Below are positions 7,195 through 15,028 of a stretch of DNA of 25,479 nt, piece after piece. Source of the DNA: Lachnospiraceae bacterium UBA4260 (GTDB taxonomy: Bacteria; Bacillota; Clostridia; Lachnospirales; Lachnospiraceae). Where the stretch lies: contig DGWK01000022.1 of the NCBI GenBank assembly GCA_002395235.1, forward strand, positions 1 through 25,479, given 5' to 3'. Position numbers and translations under genes: made by a program. Each line of letters starts with the position of its first letter. The first letter of the stretch is position 1. The notes beneath the pieces were generated by a model. It searched no databases. It was not told the DNA's origin and saw only the letters and a list, made by a program, of their open reading frames with translations.

Positions 7195-8880
7195 TCAGTC
7201 AAGATCTTCGGCGGGAACCGTTTCCTCCGGCTGCTCTTCTTCGGAAGCCATCTCTTTCGGCTGCTCCTCTTCGGAAGCCGCCTCGAGAAGTCTGCGCACA
7301 AAAGTCCACACTGCTTCAACCGAGGAGATCTTCATCCTCTCCTTCACGGTGTGAACGTTCTCCAGGTCGGGACCGGCGGAGATGCAGTCGAGCCCCTCCA
7401 CTTTTCCGGCCAGGATCCCGCATTCGAGACCTGCGTGGATGACCTCCACGCCGGGTTCTTTTCCTGTGAGCTCCTTATAGGTGCTGACGCACAGATCCCG
7501 GAAGGGAGAGTCCTGCCTGTATTCCCAGGCCGGATAGGAGCTGCGCACCACGGCTTCTCCTCCGAATCCCTTTGTGAGGCACAGCAGACGGTCGCAGAGA
7601 TAGGACGCCTGGGAATTGACGCCGCTTCTCACCATGAACTCCAGCTTTACCCCTTCCTTGTCCGTGCGCAGGATTCCCATATTCAGGGAAGTCTGCGGCA
7701 TATCCCGGATCACAGGGCTCATATGGGTCACGCCGTTTGGAACGGACATGAGATATCCCAGAAGATTTCCTGTATTTCTCTTCGACGCCGCCTTCACGCC
7801 GTCCGCTTCTTCCCACTCGGCCTTCCAGGTCATTCCGGGGTCTGTGACTTTGTACTCCTGCTCCATTTCCTCCGCCAGGCCTCGGAAGAGCGCTTCCACT
7901 TTCTCCGCGTCCGCCGCATGAGGGAAAAGGACCGACGCCGCCGCATTGGTGGGGATCGCGTTGTCCGCGTCTCCGCCGCCGATCCGGATCAGCCGCATCG
8001 GATATTCTTCATAGAGTCCGTACAGCATTCTCGCAAGGAGCACATTTGCGTTGGCGCTTCCGATGTGGATCTCGGAACCGGAATGGCCGCCGCGAAGACC
8101 GGATACTTTTACGTGAAGGATCTTTCCTCTTCTGTTCTTCCATCTCAGGGGCATCCTGCATACAACTTCCGCCCCTCCGGCGCAGCCGGCACAGAAGACC
8201 CCTTCATCTTCGGAGTCAAGGTTGAGGAGTCTGCGGCTCTTAAGGCCGGACAGATCGATCGCGGACGCGCCGATCAGGCCGACTTCCTCGTCAGAAGTGA
8301 AAATGCATTCCAGGTAAGGGTGCGCCGCCGTTTCGTCTTCCAGAATCGCCAGCATGATCGCCACGGCGATCCCGTTGTCCGCGCCCAGCGTGGTGCCGTC
8401 GGCACGCAGCCAGTCTCCGTCTTCGACAATGGTGATCGGCTCCTGCAAGAGATCGATCTCCTTGTCCGGCTCACTGGCCAGTACCATGTCAATATGTCCC
8501 TGCAGCGCGATCGGCTGCGCGCTCTCGCAGCCCTCCGAAGCCTCTTTTGCGATGATCACGTTGTTGGCCTCGTCCTGCACGTACGTCAGCCCTCTTTCCT
8601 GCGCGAAAGCTGCCAGATAGTCGCTGATCGCCTTAGTGTGATGGGAGCCGTGCGGTATGGCTGAAATCTGTCTGAAATAGTGAAATACGCGGGTGGAATC
8701 CGCTTTTACCAGATCTGCTGCAGGCGCGGTCTCCTGCAGTTCTGCTGCTGTCTCCTGAGCGGTCATCCGCTCTTCGACAACCTTATTCTGCACTGTTTTG
8801 CCCACTTCCGCGCTCCTGCGGTTCTTTTTCTTGAAATTTTTCCTGACTGTCTTCTTTCGATTAATGTTCACTAACCTCAT
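7195..8880 (-). CDS. pepD: Aminoacyl-histidine dipeptidase (PepD-type, M20C) with charged N- and C-terminal extensions
   Basis: 561 residues against about 480-490 for the family. It is a dinuclear zinc dipeptidase cleaving Xaa-His and other dipeptides in the cytoplasm. Metal and catalytic residues: LQGHIDMV at 126-133 (His129, Asp131), LGADNGI at 165-171 (Asp168), TSDEEVG at 195-201 (Glu198 general base, Glu199), NLDSED near 220-225 and a C-terminal HAGLECG segment. The core starts near residue 55. Before it lies a very basic arm (RKKTVRKNFKKKNRR at 8-22) and an acidic linker; after it an acidic tail with a repeated EEEQPxE element. The start at 8880 is firmly supported by AGGAGG 7 bases upstream; an internal Met39 would give a shorter form. 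It follows hisF by 19 bases. Confidence 0.9.
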   Translation of the reverse strand: MRLVNINRKKTVRKNFKKKNRRSAEVGKTVQNKVVEERMTAQETAAELQETAPAADLVKADSTRVFHYFRQISAIPHGSHHTKAISDYLAAFAQERGLTYVQDEANNVIIAKEASEGCESAQPIALQGHIDMVLASEPDKEIDLLQEPITIVEDGDWLRADGTTLGADNGIAVAIMLAILEDETAAHPYLECIFTSDEEVGLIGASAIDLSGLKSRRLLNLDSEDEGVFCAGCAGGAEVVCRMPLRWKNRRGKILHVKVSGLRGGHSGSEIHIGSANANVLLARMLYGLYEEYPMRLIRIGGGDADNAIPTNAAASVLFPHAADAEKVEALFRGLAEEMEQEYKVTDPGMTWKAEWEEADGVKAASKRNTGNLLGYLMSVPNGVTHMSPVIRDMPQTSLNMGILRTDKEGVKLEFMVRSGVNSQASYLCDRLLCLTKGFGGEAVVRSSYPAWEYRQDSPFRDLCVSTYKELTGKEPGVEVIHAGLECGILAGKVEGLDCISAGPDLENVHTVKERMKISSVEAVWTFVRRLLEAASEEEQPKEMASEEEQPEETVPAEDLD

Positions 8881-8899
8881 TTTTTTACCTCCTAATCGG

Positions 8900-9661
8900 T
8901 CACAGTCTGACCGGAATTCCTCTTTCGGCGAGATATTCCTTGACTTCCCGGATCTCCAGTTCCTTGTAGTGGAAAAGGGAAGCCGCGAGAGCCGCCTCTG
9001 CGCCGCCCTGCGTCAGAGCATCATAAAAGTGCTCCAGTTTTCCCGCTCCGCCGGATGCGATTACAGGGATCGACAGGCGCTGCGAGATCGCCCTGGTCAG
9101 CTCCAGATCATAACCGGCTTTTGTGCCGTCGCAGTCCATGCTGGTCAGAAGGATCTCTCCTGCGCCGAGCTCCTGGGCCTTCACGGCCCACTCCACGGCG
9201 TCGATTCCCGTATCGATCCGGCCGCCGCTCCTGTATACAGTCCAGCCGGCGCCCTCTTTCCTTCTTCTGGCGTCTATGGCGACGACCACGCACTGACTGC
9301 CGAAGCGCTCCGCCCCCTCTGAGATCAGTTCAGGGCGGAGAAGGGCTGCCGAGTTGATCGAGACCTTGTCGGCCCCCTCTCTCAGGATGGCCTTCATATC
9401 GTCGACTGTCCGGATCCCGCCGCCGACCGTAAAGGGAATGAATACCCGCTCCGCCACGCGGCGCACCATGTCGGCGACCGTCTTTCTGGCGTCACTGGTC
9501 GCCGTGATGTCCAGGAATACCAGCTCATCGGCCCCCAGTTTGGAGTAAGCTTCTCCGGTCTCCACGGGATCCCCCGCATCCCGCAGCTGCACGAAATTGA
9601 TTCCCTTTACAACGCGTCCGTCTTTGACGTCCAGGCAGGGAATGATTCTCTTAGTGAGCAT
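8900..9661 (-). CDS. hisF: Imidazole glycerol phosphate synthase, cyclase subunit
   Basis: 253 residues, full length. With HisH it turns PRFAR plus ammonia into imidazole glycerol phosphate and AICAR in histidine synthesis. The (beta/alpha)8 barrel shows IIPCLDVKDGRVVKG at 6-20 with catalytic Asp11, TVGGGI near 78-83 and AIDAR near 128-132 with the second catalytic Asp, then LLTSMDCDGTKAGYD and VIASGGAG as phosphate-binding loops. The start at 9661 has AAAGGAG upstream. hisH precedes it by 44 bases. The other his genes are absent from the window, so the pathway is split across the genome. Confidence 0.97.
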   Translation of the reverse strand: MLTKRIIPCLDVKDGRVVKGINFVQLRDAGDPVETGEAYSKLGADELVFLDITATSDARKTVADMVRRVAERVFIPFTVGGGIRTVDDMKAILREGADKVSINSAALLRPELISEGAERFGSQCVVVAIDARRRKEGAGWTVYRSGGRIDTGIDAVEWAVKAQELGAGEILLTSMDCDGTKAGYDLELTRAISQRLSIPVIASGGAGKLEHFYDALTQGGAEAALAASLFHYKELEIREVKEYLAERGIPVRL

Positions 9662-9678
9662 TTACACTCCTTTCTGTC

Positions 9679-9694
9679 AGGCGCCTGCGCGCCT
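9679..9694. other. GC-rich hairpin between hisH and hisF
   Basis: AGGCGC at 9679-9684 and GCGCCT at 9689-9694 form a perfect 6-bp stem with a 4-base loop, just upstream of the hisF ribosome binding site. No T tract follows. It may tune hisF translation or mRNA stability within the operon. Confidence 0.35.
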
Positions 9695-9705
9695 CTCCTG
9701 CACCT

Positions 9706-10311
9706 TCAGATCGCAAGGAAATTCCCCAGGATCTTCATGCCGACAGATTCACTCTTTTCCGGGTGAAACTGACAGGCGAAAACATTGCCGCTCTCCACCG
9801 ACGCGTCGATCTTTACGCCGTACTGCGCAGTTCCCGTCACGATCGAAGGGTCCTTCGCCCGCAGATAGTAGGAGTGGACAAAATATACAAACGACCCTTC
9901 GGGGATCCCCTCGAACAGTCTCCCCGGATTGGGAAATCGCAGGTCATTCCAGCCGATCTGCGGCACCTTCCTTCCCTCTCCGTCCGGGATTCTCAGAATA
10001 TGTCCGTCAAGGATACCCAGTCCTTCCACTCCGGGACTCTCCTCGCTGCTTTCAAACAGAAGCTGCAGTCCCAAGCAGATACCGAGCAGCGGGATCTGTC
10101 TTTCCACAACCTCTCGGAGCGTCTCGTCCAGCCCGTATTTCTTAAGCCGTCCCATGGCGTCTCCGAAAGCGCCCACTCCCGGCAGGATCACATGGTCGGC
10201 GGACAGGATCCGCTCGCGGTCCCTGGTCAGCAGAGCCTCGTGTCCCAGATATCGGACGGCGTTTTCCACGCTCTTTATGTTGCCGGCGCCATAATCGATG
10301 ATCGCTACCAT
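9706..10311 (-). CDS. hisH: Imidazole glycerol phosphate synthase, glutaminase subunit
   Basis: 201 residues, full length. Class I glutamine amidotransferase that feeds ammonia to HisF. IIDYGAGNIKSV at 4-15 is the family N terminus, VILPGVGAFGDAM at 41-53 the oxyanion-strand region, LLGICLGLQLLFE at 75-87 the nucleophile elbow with Cys79, and CQFHPEKS at 180-187 gives His183 and Glu185 of the triad. The ATG at 10311 overlaps the kinase stop codon (TAATG), so its translation is probably coupled to the kinase. hisF follows after 44 bases. Confidence 0.97.
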   Translation of the reverse strand: MVAIIDYGAGNIKSVENAVRYLGHEALLTRDRERILSADHVILPGVGAFGDAMGRLKKYGLDETLREVVERQIPLLGICLGLQLLFESSEESPGVEGLGILDGHILRIPDGEGRKVPQIGWNDLRFPNPGRLFEGIPEGSFVYFVHSYYLRAKDPSIVTGTAQYGVKIDASVESGNVFACQFHPEKSESVGMKILGNFLAI

Positions 10312-11885
10312 TATTCCTTATTCCTCTCTGCCGGGACGCTCCTCTGAGCGCCGTCGGCCTCCAGCTCAAACCAGAAGGATACGCCGTTGTCATAGTTGAT
10401 CATGCCGTATTTCTGGTGCATCTGCTCCATGATCGCCTTGACGACGGAAAGGCCCACGCCCGATCCGCCGTATTCTCTTGTCCTTGCCTTGTCCACCTTG
10501 TAGAATTTCTCCCAGATATGGGGCACCGACTCCTCGGGGATCGGTTTTCCGGTATTGAAGACAACGACTCGAACACAATTCTGATTCTCTTCAAAATGAA
10601 TGTCAATCACTTTTTCTCCTTCGCAGTGATTCACCGCATTGGAGAAGTAATTGATGAACACCTCTTCCGTCCAGAATTCGTCGGCCCAGACGTAGAGAGG
10701 CGGCCGATTTTCGAGATTTACCCGGATTCCCTTCTGCCGGGCAAGCATCTCCGCGTTATGCAGGCATCCCCTCACAAAGCCCACGATATCAAAGCGGACC
10801 ATTGTGAACTGCGCGTCGCCGAATTCGAGCTGATTGAGGGAAAGGAGCCTGGCGACGAGCCTGTTCATCTTATCCGCTTCATCGGAGATCACTTCTGTAT
10901 AGAACTTCATGCTCTCGGGGTCGTCCGCGATCCCCTCCGAGAGTCCCTCCGCATATCCCTTGATCAGGGCCAGCGGCGTCTTGAGCTCATGAGTGACGCC
11001 CGAGAGGAATTCCTGCCGCATCTCTTCGGCCTTTTCTTTCCTCTCGATGTCTTCCCGGAGCTCATTGTTGGCCGTCTTGAGCTCGGAGATCGTTCTCTCC
11101 AGGATCTCCGAGAGCTCGTTGATATTTTGGCCCAGCTGCGCGATCTCCGTCCGGCTGTTTCCCTTGTATTTGGCGCTGAAGTCCAGCTTTTTCATTCTCT
11201 CGGAGATCTCCGTCAGTTCCCGGATCGGCTGCGTGAGTTTTCCGGCGAGAAAGAGCGCGAACAGCGCGCCGACCAGAGAGATTGCGATGCCGATGTACCC
11301 CATGAACCTGTTGGCAATCCTTGAACTGTTGTGGATACTCTCGAGGAAGATGCTCAGAAGGCAGAAACTCCCGTCGTCCAGGACGCCGTAGAGTTCCATG
11401 ATCTGCTGCCCCATGCGCGTGTCATAAATTATGGAAACGCGGTAATCCGCATTCTCTTCAAGGACGCGGTCCTCGTAATAGCGGTACTGTACACTGTCCT
11501 TCTCTTCCATGGACGGCGTCTGGCCGAACATGTTGTCCCACATTCTCCGGACCATGGCAGGGCCGTCAGAGGCGTGGAGCTTGATGGTCGTGCTTCCCTC
11601 GTCCATGACTATGAGATTCACGTTCTCTTTACCCGCGCTTCTGACCACCTCTTCGTCGAACTCGTCCGAATCGATGGAATTATTATTGACCGCCTCATTC
11701 ACAGCGTAGTAGATCTGTGTCAGGGCGATCCTCTTCTCCCTGATATAATAGCGCTCCAGAAAAGTGTTGTTGATGATCCAGCAGGCTCCGATCGCTCCCA
11801 GCATGAGGAAAAAGAAGATGAGCGTAAACTGGATCCTGATGGAATACTTCTGACCTGTGGAGCTGCGCCGCGTCTGATCCGCCAT
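10311..11885 (-). CDS. Two-component sensor histidine kinase (HAMP, HisKA, HATPase)
   Basis: 524 residues. Transmembrane segment 1 at about 20-40, an extracytoplasmic sensor domain of about 150 residues (45-192), transmembrane segment 2 at about 195-215, a HAMP linker with KLTQPIRELTEISERM at 216-231, a coiled region to 290, then the H-box FLSGVTHELKTPLALIKGY at 293-311 with His299 as phosphoacceptor. The ATP domain has an N-box (NYFSNAVNH), IWEKFYKVD as F-box and GGSGVGLSVV as G-box. The start at 11885 abuts the regulator stop (TAAATG) with GGAGG upstream inside the regulator gene. It overlaps hisH by one base. The sensor domain is not one I recognise, so the stimulus is unknown; it surely phosphorylates the regulator encoded just before it. 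Confidence 0.95.
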   Translation of the reverse strand: MADQTRRSSTGQKYSIRIQFTLIFFFLMLGAIGACWIINNTFLERYYIREKRIALTQIYYAVNEAVNNNSIDSDEFDEEVVRSAGKENVNLIVMDEGSTTIKLHASDGPAMVRRMWDNMFGQTPSMEEKDSVQYRYYEDRVLEENADYRVSIIYDTRMGQQIMELYGVLDDGSFCLLSIFLESIHNSSRIANRFMGYIGIAISLVGALFALFLAGKLTQPIRELTEISERMKKLDFSAKYKGNSRTEIAQLGQNINELSEILERTISELKTANNELREDIERKEKAEEMRQEFLSGVTHELKTPLALIKGYAEGLSEGIADDPESMKFYTEVISDEADKMNRLVARLLSLNQLEFGDAQFTMVRFDIVGFVRGCLHNAEMLARQKGIRVNLENRPPLYVWADEFWTEEVFINYFSNAVNHCEGEKVIDIHFEENQNCVRVVVFNTGKPIPEESVPHIWEKFYKVDKARTREYGGSGVGLSVVKAIMEQMHQKYGMINYDNGVSFWFELEADGAQRSVPAERNKE

Positions 11886-12560
11886 TTATGCCTCCAGTTT
11901 ATACCCCATGCCCCAGATCGTCTTGATCAGCTCCCCTTTCGGGCCCAGTTTGCTCCGGAGCTTCTTGACATGGGTGTCAATGGTCCTGGCGTCGCCGTAG
12001 TAGTCGTAATTCCACACATGATTGAGGATTTTTTCCCTGGAGAGGGCGATCCCGTTGTTCTCCATGAAATACTCAAGCAGTTCGAATTCCTTGAAACTCA
12101 GTTCGATCGGCTGTCCGTCAATCGTCACCTCATGTGCCGATTTATCAAGGACAATGCCGCTCAGCTCGATCCTGTCATTTTCTTCCTTGCCGGCTGTTCT
12201 CCGAAGGATGGCGCCCACTCTTGCCACAAGCGTGCGCGGGCTGAACGGTTTGGTCACATATTCGTCGACGCCCAGGTCAAAACCGCGCAGTTCGTCCTTT
12301 TCGTCGGAGCGGGCCGTCAGCATGATCACGGGAACCTGAGAGGATTCGCGCACCTCGCGCAGGACCTGCCAGCCGTCCATTCCGGGCATCATGACGTCAA
12401 GAATTATGAGGGCGATGTCTTTTTGGGCGTAAAACAGGTCCATGGCTTTCTCACCGTCCTGTGCCTCAAGGACTTCGTACCCCTCTCTGACCAGGAAATC
12501 CCCGACAAGTTTGCGCATTCTCGCCTCGTCGTCAACCACAAGAATCTTCTGTGCTGCCAT
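11886..12560 (-). CDS. OmpR/PhoB-family response regulator
   Basis: 224 residues. The receiver domain at 4-115 has the acidic pair Asp10-Asp11, phosphoacceptor Asp55 in LIILDVMMPGMDG, Thr82 in MLTAR and Lys104 in VTKPFSP. A C-terminal winged helix (about 130-222) includes LSFKEFELLEYFMEN, NHVWNYDYYGDARTIDTHVKKLRSK in two parts, and IWGMGYKLE. The start at 12560 has AAAGGA 8 bases upstream. The frame is open to 12668, but that extension runs through a terminator hairpin and is not family-like. It is the first gene of the run ending at 4348. No clear promoter is visible in the 104-base gap to glgX. Confidence 0.95.
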   Translation of the reverse strand: MAAQKILVVDDEARMRKLVGDFLVREGYEVLEAQDGEKAMDLFYAQKDIALIILDVMMPGMDGWQVLREVRESSQVPVIMLTARSDEKDELRGFDLGVDEYVTKPFSPRTLVARVGAILRRTAGKEENDRIELSGIVLDKSAHEVTIDGQPIELSFKEFELLEYFMENNGIALSREKILNHVWNYDYYGDARTIDTHVKKLRSKLGPKGELIKTIWGMGYKLEA

Positions 12561-12592
12561 TTGTAATATCCTTTCCTTTTCCTCAGAAACAG

Positions 12593-12629
12593 TAAAAACC
12601 CCGCAAAACGGACCGGCCATCTGCGGGGT
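12593..12629 (-). terminator. Intrinsic terminator of glgX
   Basis: On the minus strand, ACCCCGCA (12622-12629) pairs with TGCGGGGT (12598-12605) and runs into TTTTT (12594-12598). The loop is 16 bases and can pair partly (GGCCGGTCC region). It lies 36 bases after the glgX stop and separates that unit from the response-regulator operon. Confidence 0.85.
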
Positions 12630-12664
12630 GGTGCATCTTAATATGAGACCGGAGCGGCTTATCT

Positions 12665-14842
12665 TCATGCGGGATGATAAAGCGTAAACACCGCGACACT
12701 TCTTTCATTCAGGGTGAAGATCGGGCTGTGCACGAAGCGGCTCTCCTCATGGAAGTACTGATCGTCATCCGCATCTGTATAGATATTGACGCCCCAGGCC
12801 AGACCTCCGGAGAGTGCCGGAAGCCGGATCTGCTGTTTTTCCCAATATGCATTGATCGCCATGTAGACGACATCGTCTTCCGAGTCGTCGGGAAGCCTGC
12901 CCGCGTAGAGAACGCCGAGCACTTTGTTTCCCATTCCGATCGTGTGGTCATCCGGATCCGCTCCGCAGCAGGTGATGGGAGGAAGTCCGCACTTTGCGGG
13001 CGCGAGCGTTCTTGAGATGACCGGATGCTTCTTTCTGAAAGCGATCACATTTTTGACAAAATTAAAGTGGTCTCTGTTAACTCTCAGGTAATCCCAGTTG
13101 AGCCAGGAGATCTCGCTGTCCTGGCAATAACCGTTGTTGTTGCCGTACTGCGTATTGCCGAATTCATCGCCGGACAGGATCATGGGCGTTCCTCTGCTGC
13201 ACATCAGCACTGTCATGGCGTTGCGCATCATCTTCTGCCGCAGGGATTTGATGACCGGATCGTCCGTGTGGCCTTCCGCGCCGCAGTTCCAGCTGCGGTT
13301 GTCGTCGGCGCCGTCCGTATTGTTCCAACCATTGGCCTCGTTGTGCTTGTGGTCGTAGGAAAACAGGTCGTGCATGGTAAATCCGTCATGACAGGTGACA
13401 AAATTCACCGAGGAATTGTACCCCATATAAGGGGCTTTCCCGTACATGTCCATGGACCCTGTGATCCTGGCCGCCGTCTCGGGGGCGTGCCAGTAACTTC
13501 CCTTGAGGAAGTCGCGGATCGAGTCCCTGTATCTTCCGTTCCACTCCGACCATCTGTTGTAGGCCGGAAAACTCCCGACCTGGTACAGCCCGCCCGCGTC
13601 CCACGGCTCCGCGATCATTTTCGTCTTCATAAGGACGGGGTCCGTGCTTATCATTCTCAGAAGCGGCGGGTCGCTCATGGGAGCGCCGTCCTGGTCCCTC
13701 GTGAGGATCGAAGCCAGGTCAAAACGGAAACCGTCCACATGAAACTCCGTCACCCAGTAGCGCAGGCAGTCCACGATAAAGCGGCTCACCTGCGGATGAT
13801 TGCAGTTCATAGTATTGCCGCAGCCGCTGAAATTGTAATAGTCGCCGCCGGGCGTCTTTGTATAGAAAATATCGTTGTCGACTCCCTTGAAAGAGAAGAA
13901 CGGGCCGTTCCTGTTTCCTTCTGCGGTGTGATTGAACACCACGTCCAGAATGACCTCGATCCCTGCTTTCTTGAGAAGCCTGATCATCTGCTTGAGTTCG
14001 GTGCCCTCTTCGTTGTACTCGATCGAGGCTGTGTAAGCCGTATTGGGAGCAAAGAAAGCGACCGTATTGTACCCCCAGTATTCCAGCAGCGTCTTGCCGT
14101 TGTAGCTTCTGGAGTTGATCGTCTCATCAAATTCGAAGATAGGCATCAGCTCCACTGCCGTGACTCCCAGCTCCTTGAGATAAGGAATCTTCTCGATGAT
14201 CCCCGCGAAAGTGCCCGGATACTGCACGTCCGATGTCTTGTGCCTGGTAAATCCGCGGACATGCATCTCATAGATGATTGTGTCTTCCATCGGCGTATAG
14301 GGGAAGTCGTTTTTGGTCCAGCGGAAATTCTCTTTTACTACTCTGGAGTGATAATCCGTCTGCGCCTTGGCCACGCCCCAGGCTCTCTGTCCCGTGACGG
14401 CCTTGGAGTAAGGGTCCAGGATGAGTTTGTTTCGGTCAAAACAGAGTCCCCTCTGGGGATCATAGGGCCCGTCCAGCTTATAGGCGTACTCAAAGTCCTC
14501 GACGTCAAGCCCTGAGACAAAAATGGAATAGACGCTGCCCACTCTGTAGGATTCCGGAATCCGGATGATCGCGTAAGGAGTAGACTGTTTCCTTCTGAAT
14601 AAAAGCAGGTCACAGGAAGTGGCTCCCACGGATGCGATCGTAAAATTAACGCCTCCGCGCATTGCCCTGGCGCCGTTTAGCCGGTAATTGCCCGGTCTGA
14701 CATAGAAACCGGATATCTCATCCAGTTTCTCTTTCTTCTGATCCCTGACGGACATATGGGCTTTGACCGTTATGCTGTTTTTCTCTGTTATTCTTCCGGA
14801 TGATCCTTCCAGGAGCCTCCGGACTACATCGAAACGCCTCAT
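12665..14842 (-). CDS. glgX: Glycogen debranching enzyme / isoamylase (GH13)
   Basis: 725 residues. It hydrolyses alpha-1,6 branch points of glycogen or limit dextrins in the cytoplasm. An N-terminal CBM48 domain (about 45-160, GFYVRPGNYRLNGA onward) precedes the GH13 barrel. VVFNHTAEG at 301-309 is conserved region I, DGFRFDLASI at 370-379 carries nucleophile Asp375, IAEPWDAGG at 410-418 the acid Glu412, and VTCHDGF at 482-488 the third carboxylate, Asp486. GYNSSVNF and a C-terminal beta domain follow. The start is uncertain: the ATG at 14842 has only a distant GAGG, and Met30 (14755) would fit the length of clostridial homologues but has no visible ribosome binding site. It is monocistronic, with its own promoter and terminator. 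Other glycogen genes are not in the window. Confidence 0.93.
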   Translation of the reverse strand: MRRFDVVRRLLEGSSGRITEKNSITVKAHMSVRDQKKEKLDEISGFYVRPGNYRLNGARAMRGGVNFTIASVGATSCDLLLFRRKQSTPYAIIRIPESYRVGSVYSIFVSGLDVEDFEYAYKLDGPYDPQRGLCFDRNKLILDPYSKAVTGQRAWGVAKAQTDYHSRVVKENFRWTKNDFPYTPMEDTIIYEMHVRGFTRHKTSDVQYPGTFAGIIEKIPYLKELGVTAVELMPIFEFDETINSRSYNGKTLLEYWGYNTVAFFAPNTAYTASIEYNEEGTELKQMIRLLKKAGIEVILDVVFNHTAEGNRNGPFFSFKGVDNDIFYTKTPGGDYYNFSGCGNTMNCNHPQVSRFIVDCLRYWVTEFHVDGFRFDLASILTRDQDGAPMSDPPLLRMISTDPVLMKTKMIAEPWDAGGLYQVGSFPAYNRWSEWNGRYRDSIRDFLKGSYWHAPETAARITGSMDMYGKAPYMGYNSSVNFVTCHDGFTMHDLFSYDHKHNEANGWNNTDGADDNRSWNCGAEGHTDDPVIKSLRQKMMRNAMTVLMCSRGTPMILSGDEFGNTQYGNNNGYCQDSEISWLNWDYLRVNRDHFNFVKNVIAFRKKHPVISRTLAPAKCGLPPITCCGADPDDHTIGMGNKVLGVLYAGRLPDDSEDDVVYMAINAYWEKQQIRLPALSGGLAWGVNIYTDADDDQYFHEESRFVHSPIFTLNERSVAVFTLYHPA

Positions 14843-14889
14843 GATTGATTACAGCCGCCTCACTTCAAACATGTATACTCTAAATTAAT

Positions 14890-14918
14890 ATTTTAACAGA
14901 TTAAAGACCGAATGGAAA
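14890..14918 (-). promoter_or_regulatory. Candidate glgX promoter
   Basis: On the minus strand TTTCCA (14913-14918, 4 of 6 to the -35 consensus), a 17-base spacer and TAAAAT (14890-14895, 5 of 6 to the -10 consensus). It lies 47 bases upstream of the glgX ATG in the only AT-rich part of the gap. Confidence 0.5.
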
Positions 14919-14954
14919 GACACGAGTGCGTGACATATATGATCAGAATTAGTT

Positions 14955-14991
14955 AAAAACACCCGGAAGAGCGAAAAAACTCTCCCGGGTG
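14955..14991 (-). terminator. Intrinsic terminator of the sodium-pump decarboxylase operon
   Basis: A 12-bp stem on the minus strand, CACCCGGGAGAG (14980-14991) with CTCTTCCGGGTG (14960-14971) including one G-U pair, an 8-base loop and a following TTTTT (14955-14959). It is 38 bases after the stop of the last operon gene. Confidence 0.9.
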
Positions 14992-15028
14992 CTGAATAGT
15001 TACCACTATTTCAGTGTAATCTGAGTCC

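Noticed and set aside
12561..12668. N-terminal extension of the response regulator to 12668
   Set aside because: It would be translated through the glgX terminator hairpin; the start at 12560 has a ribosome binding site and the normal receiver N terminus.
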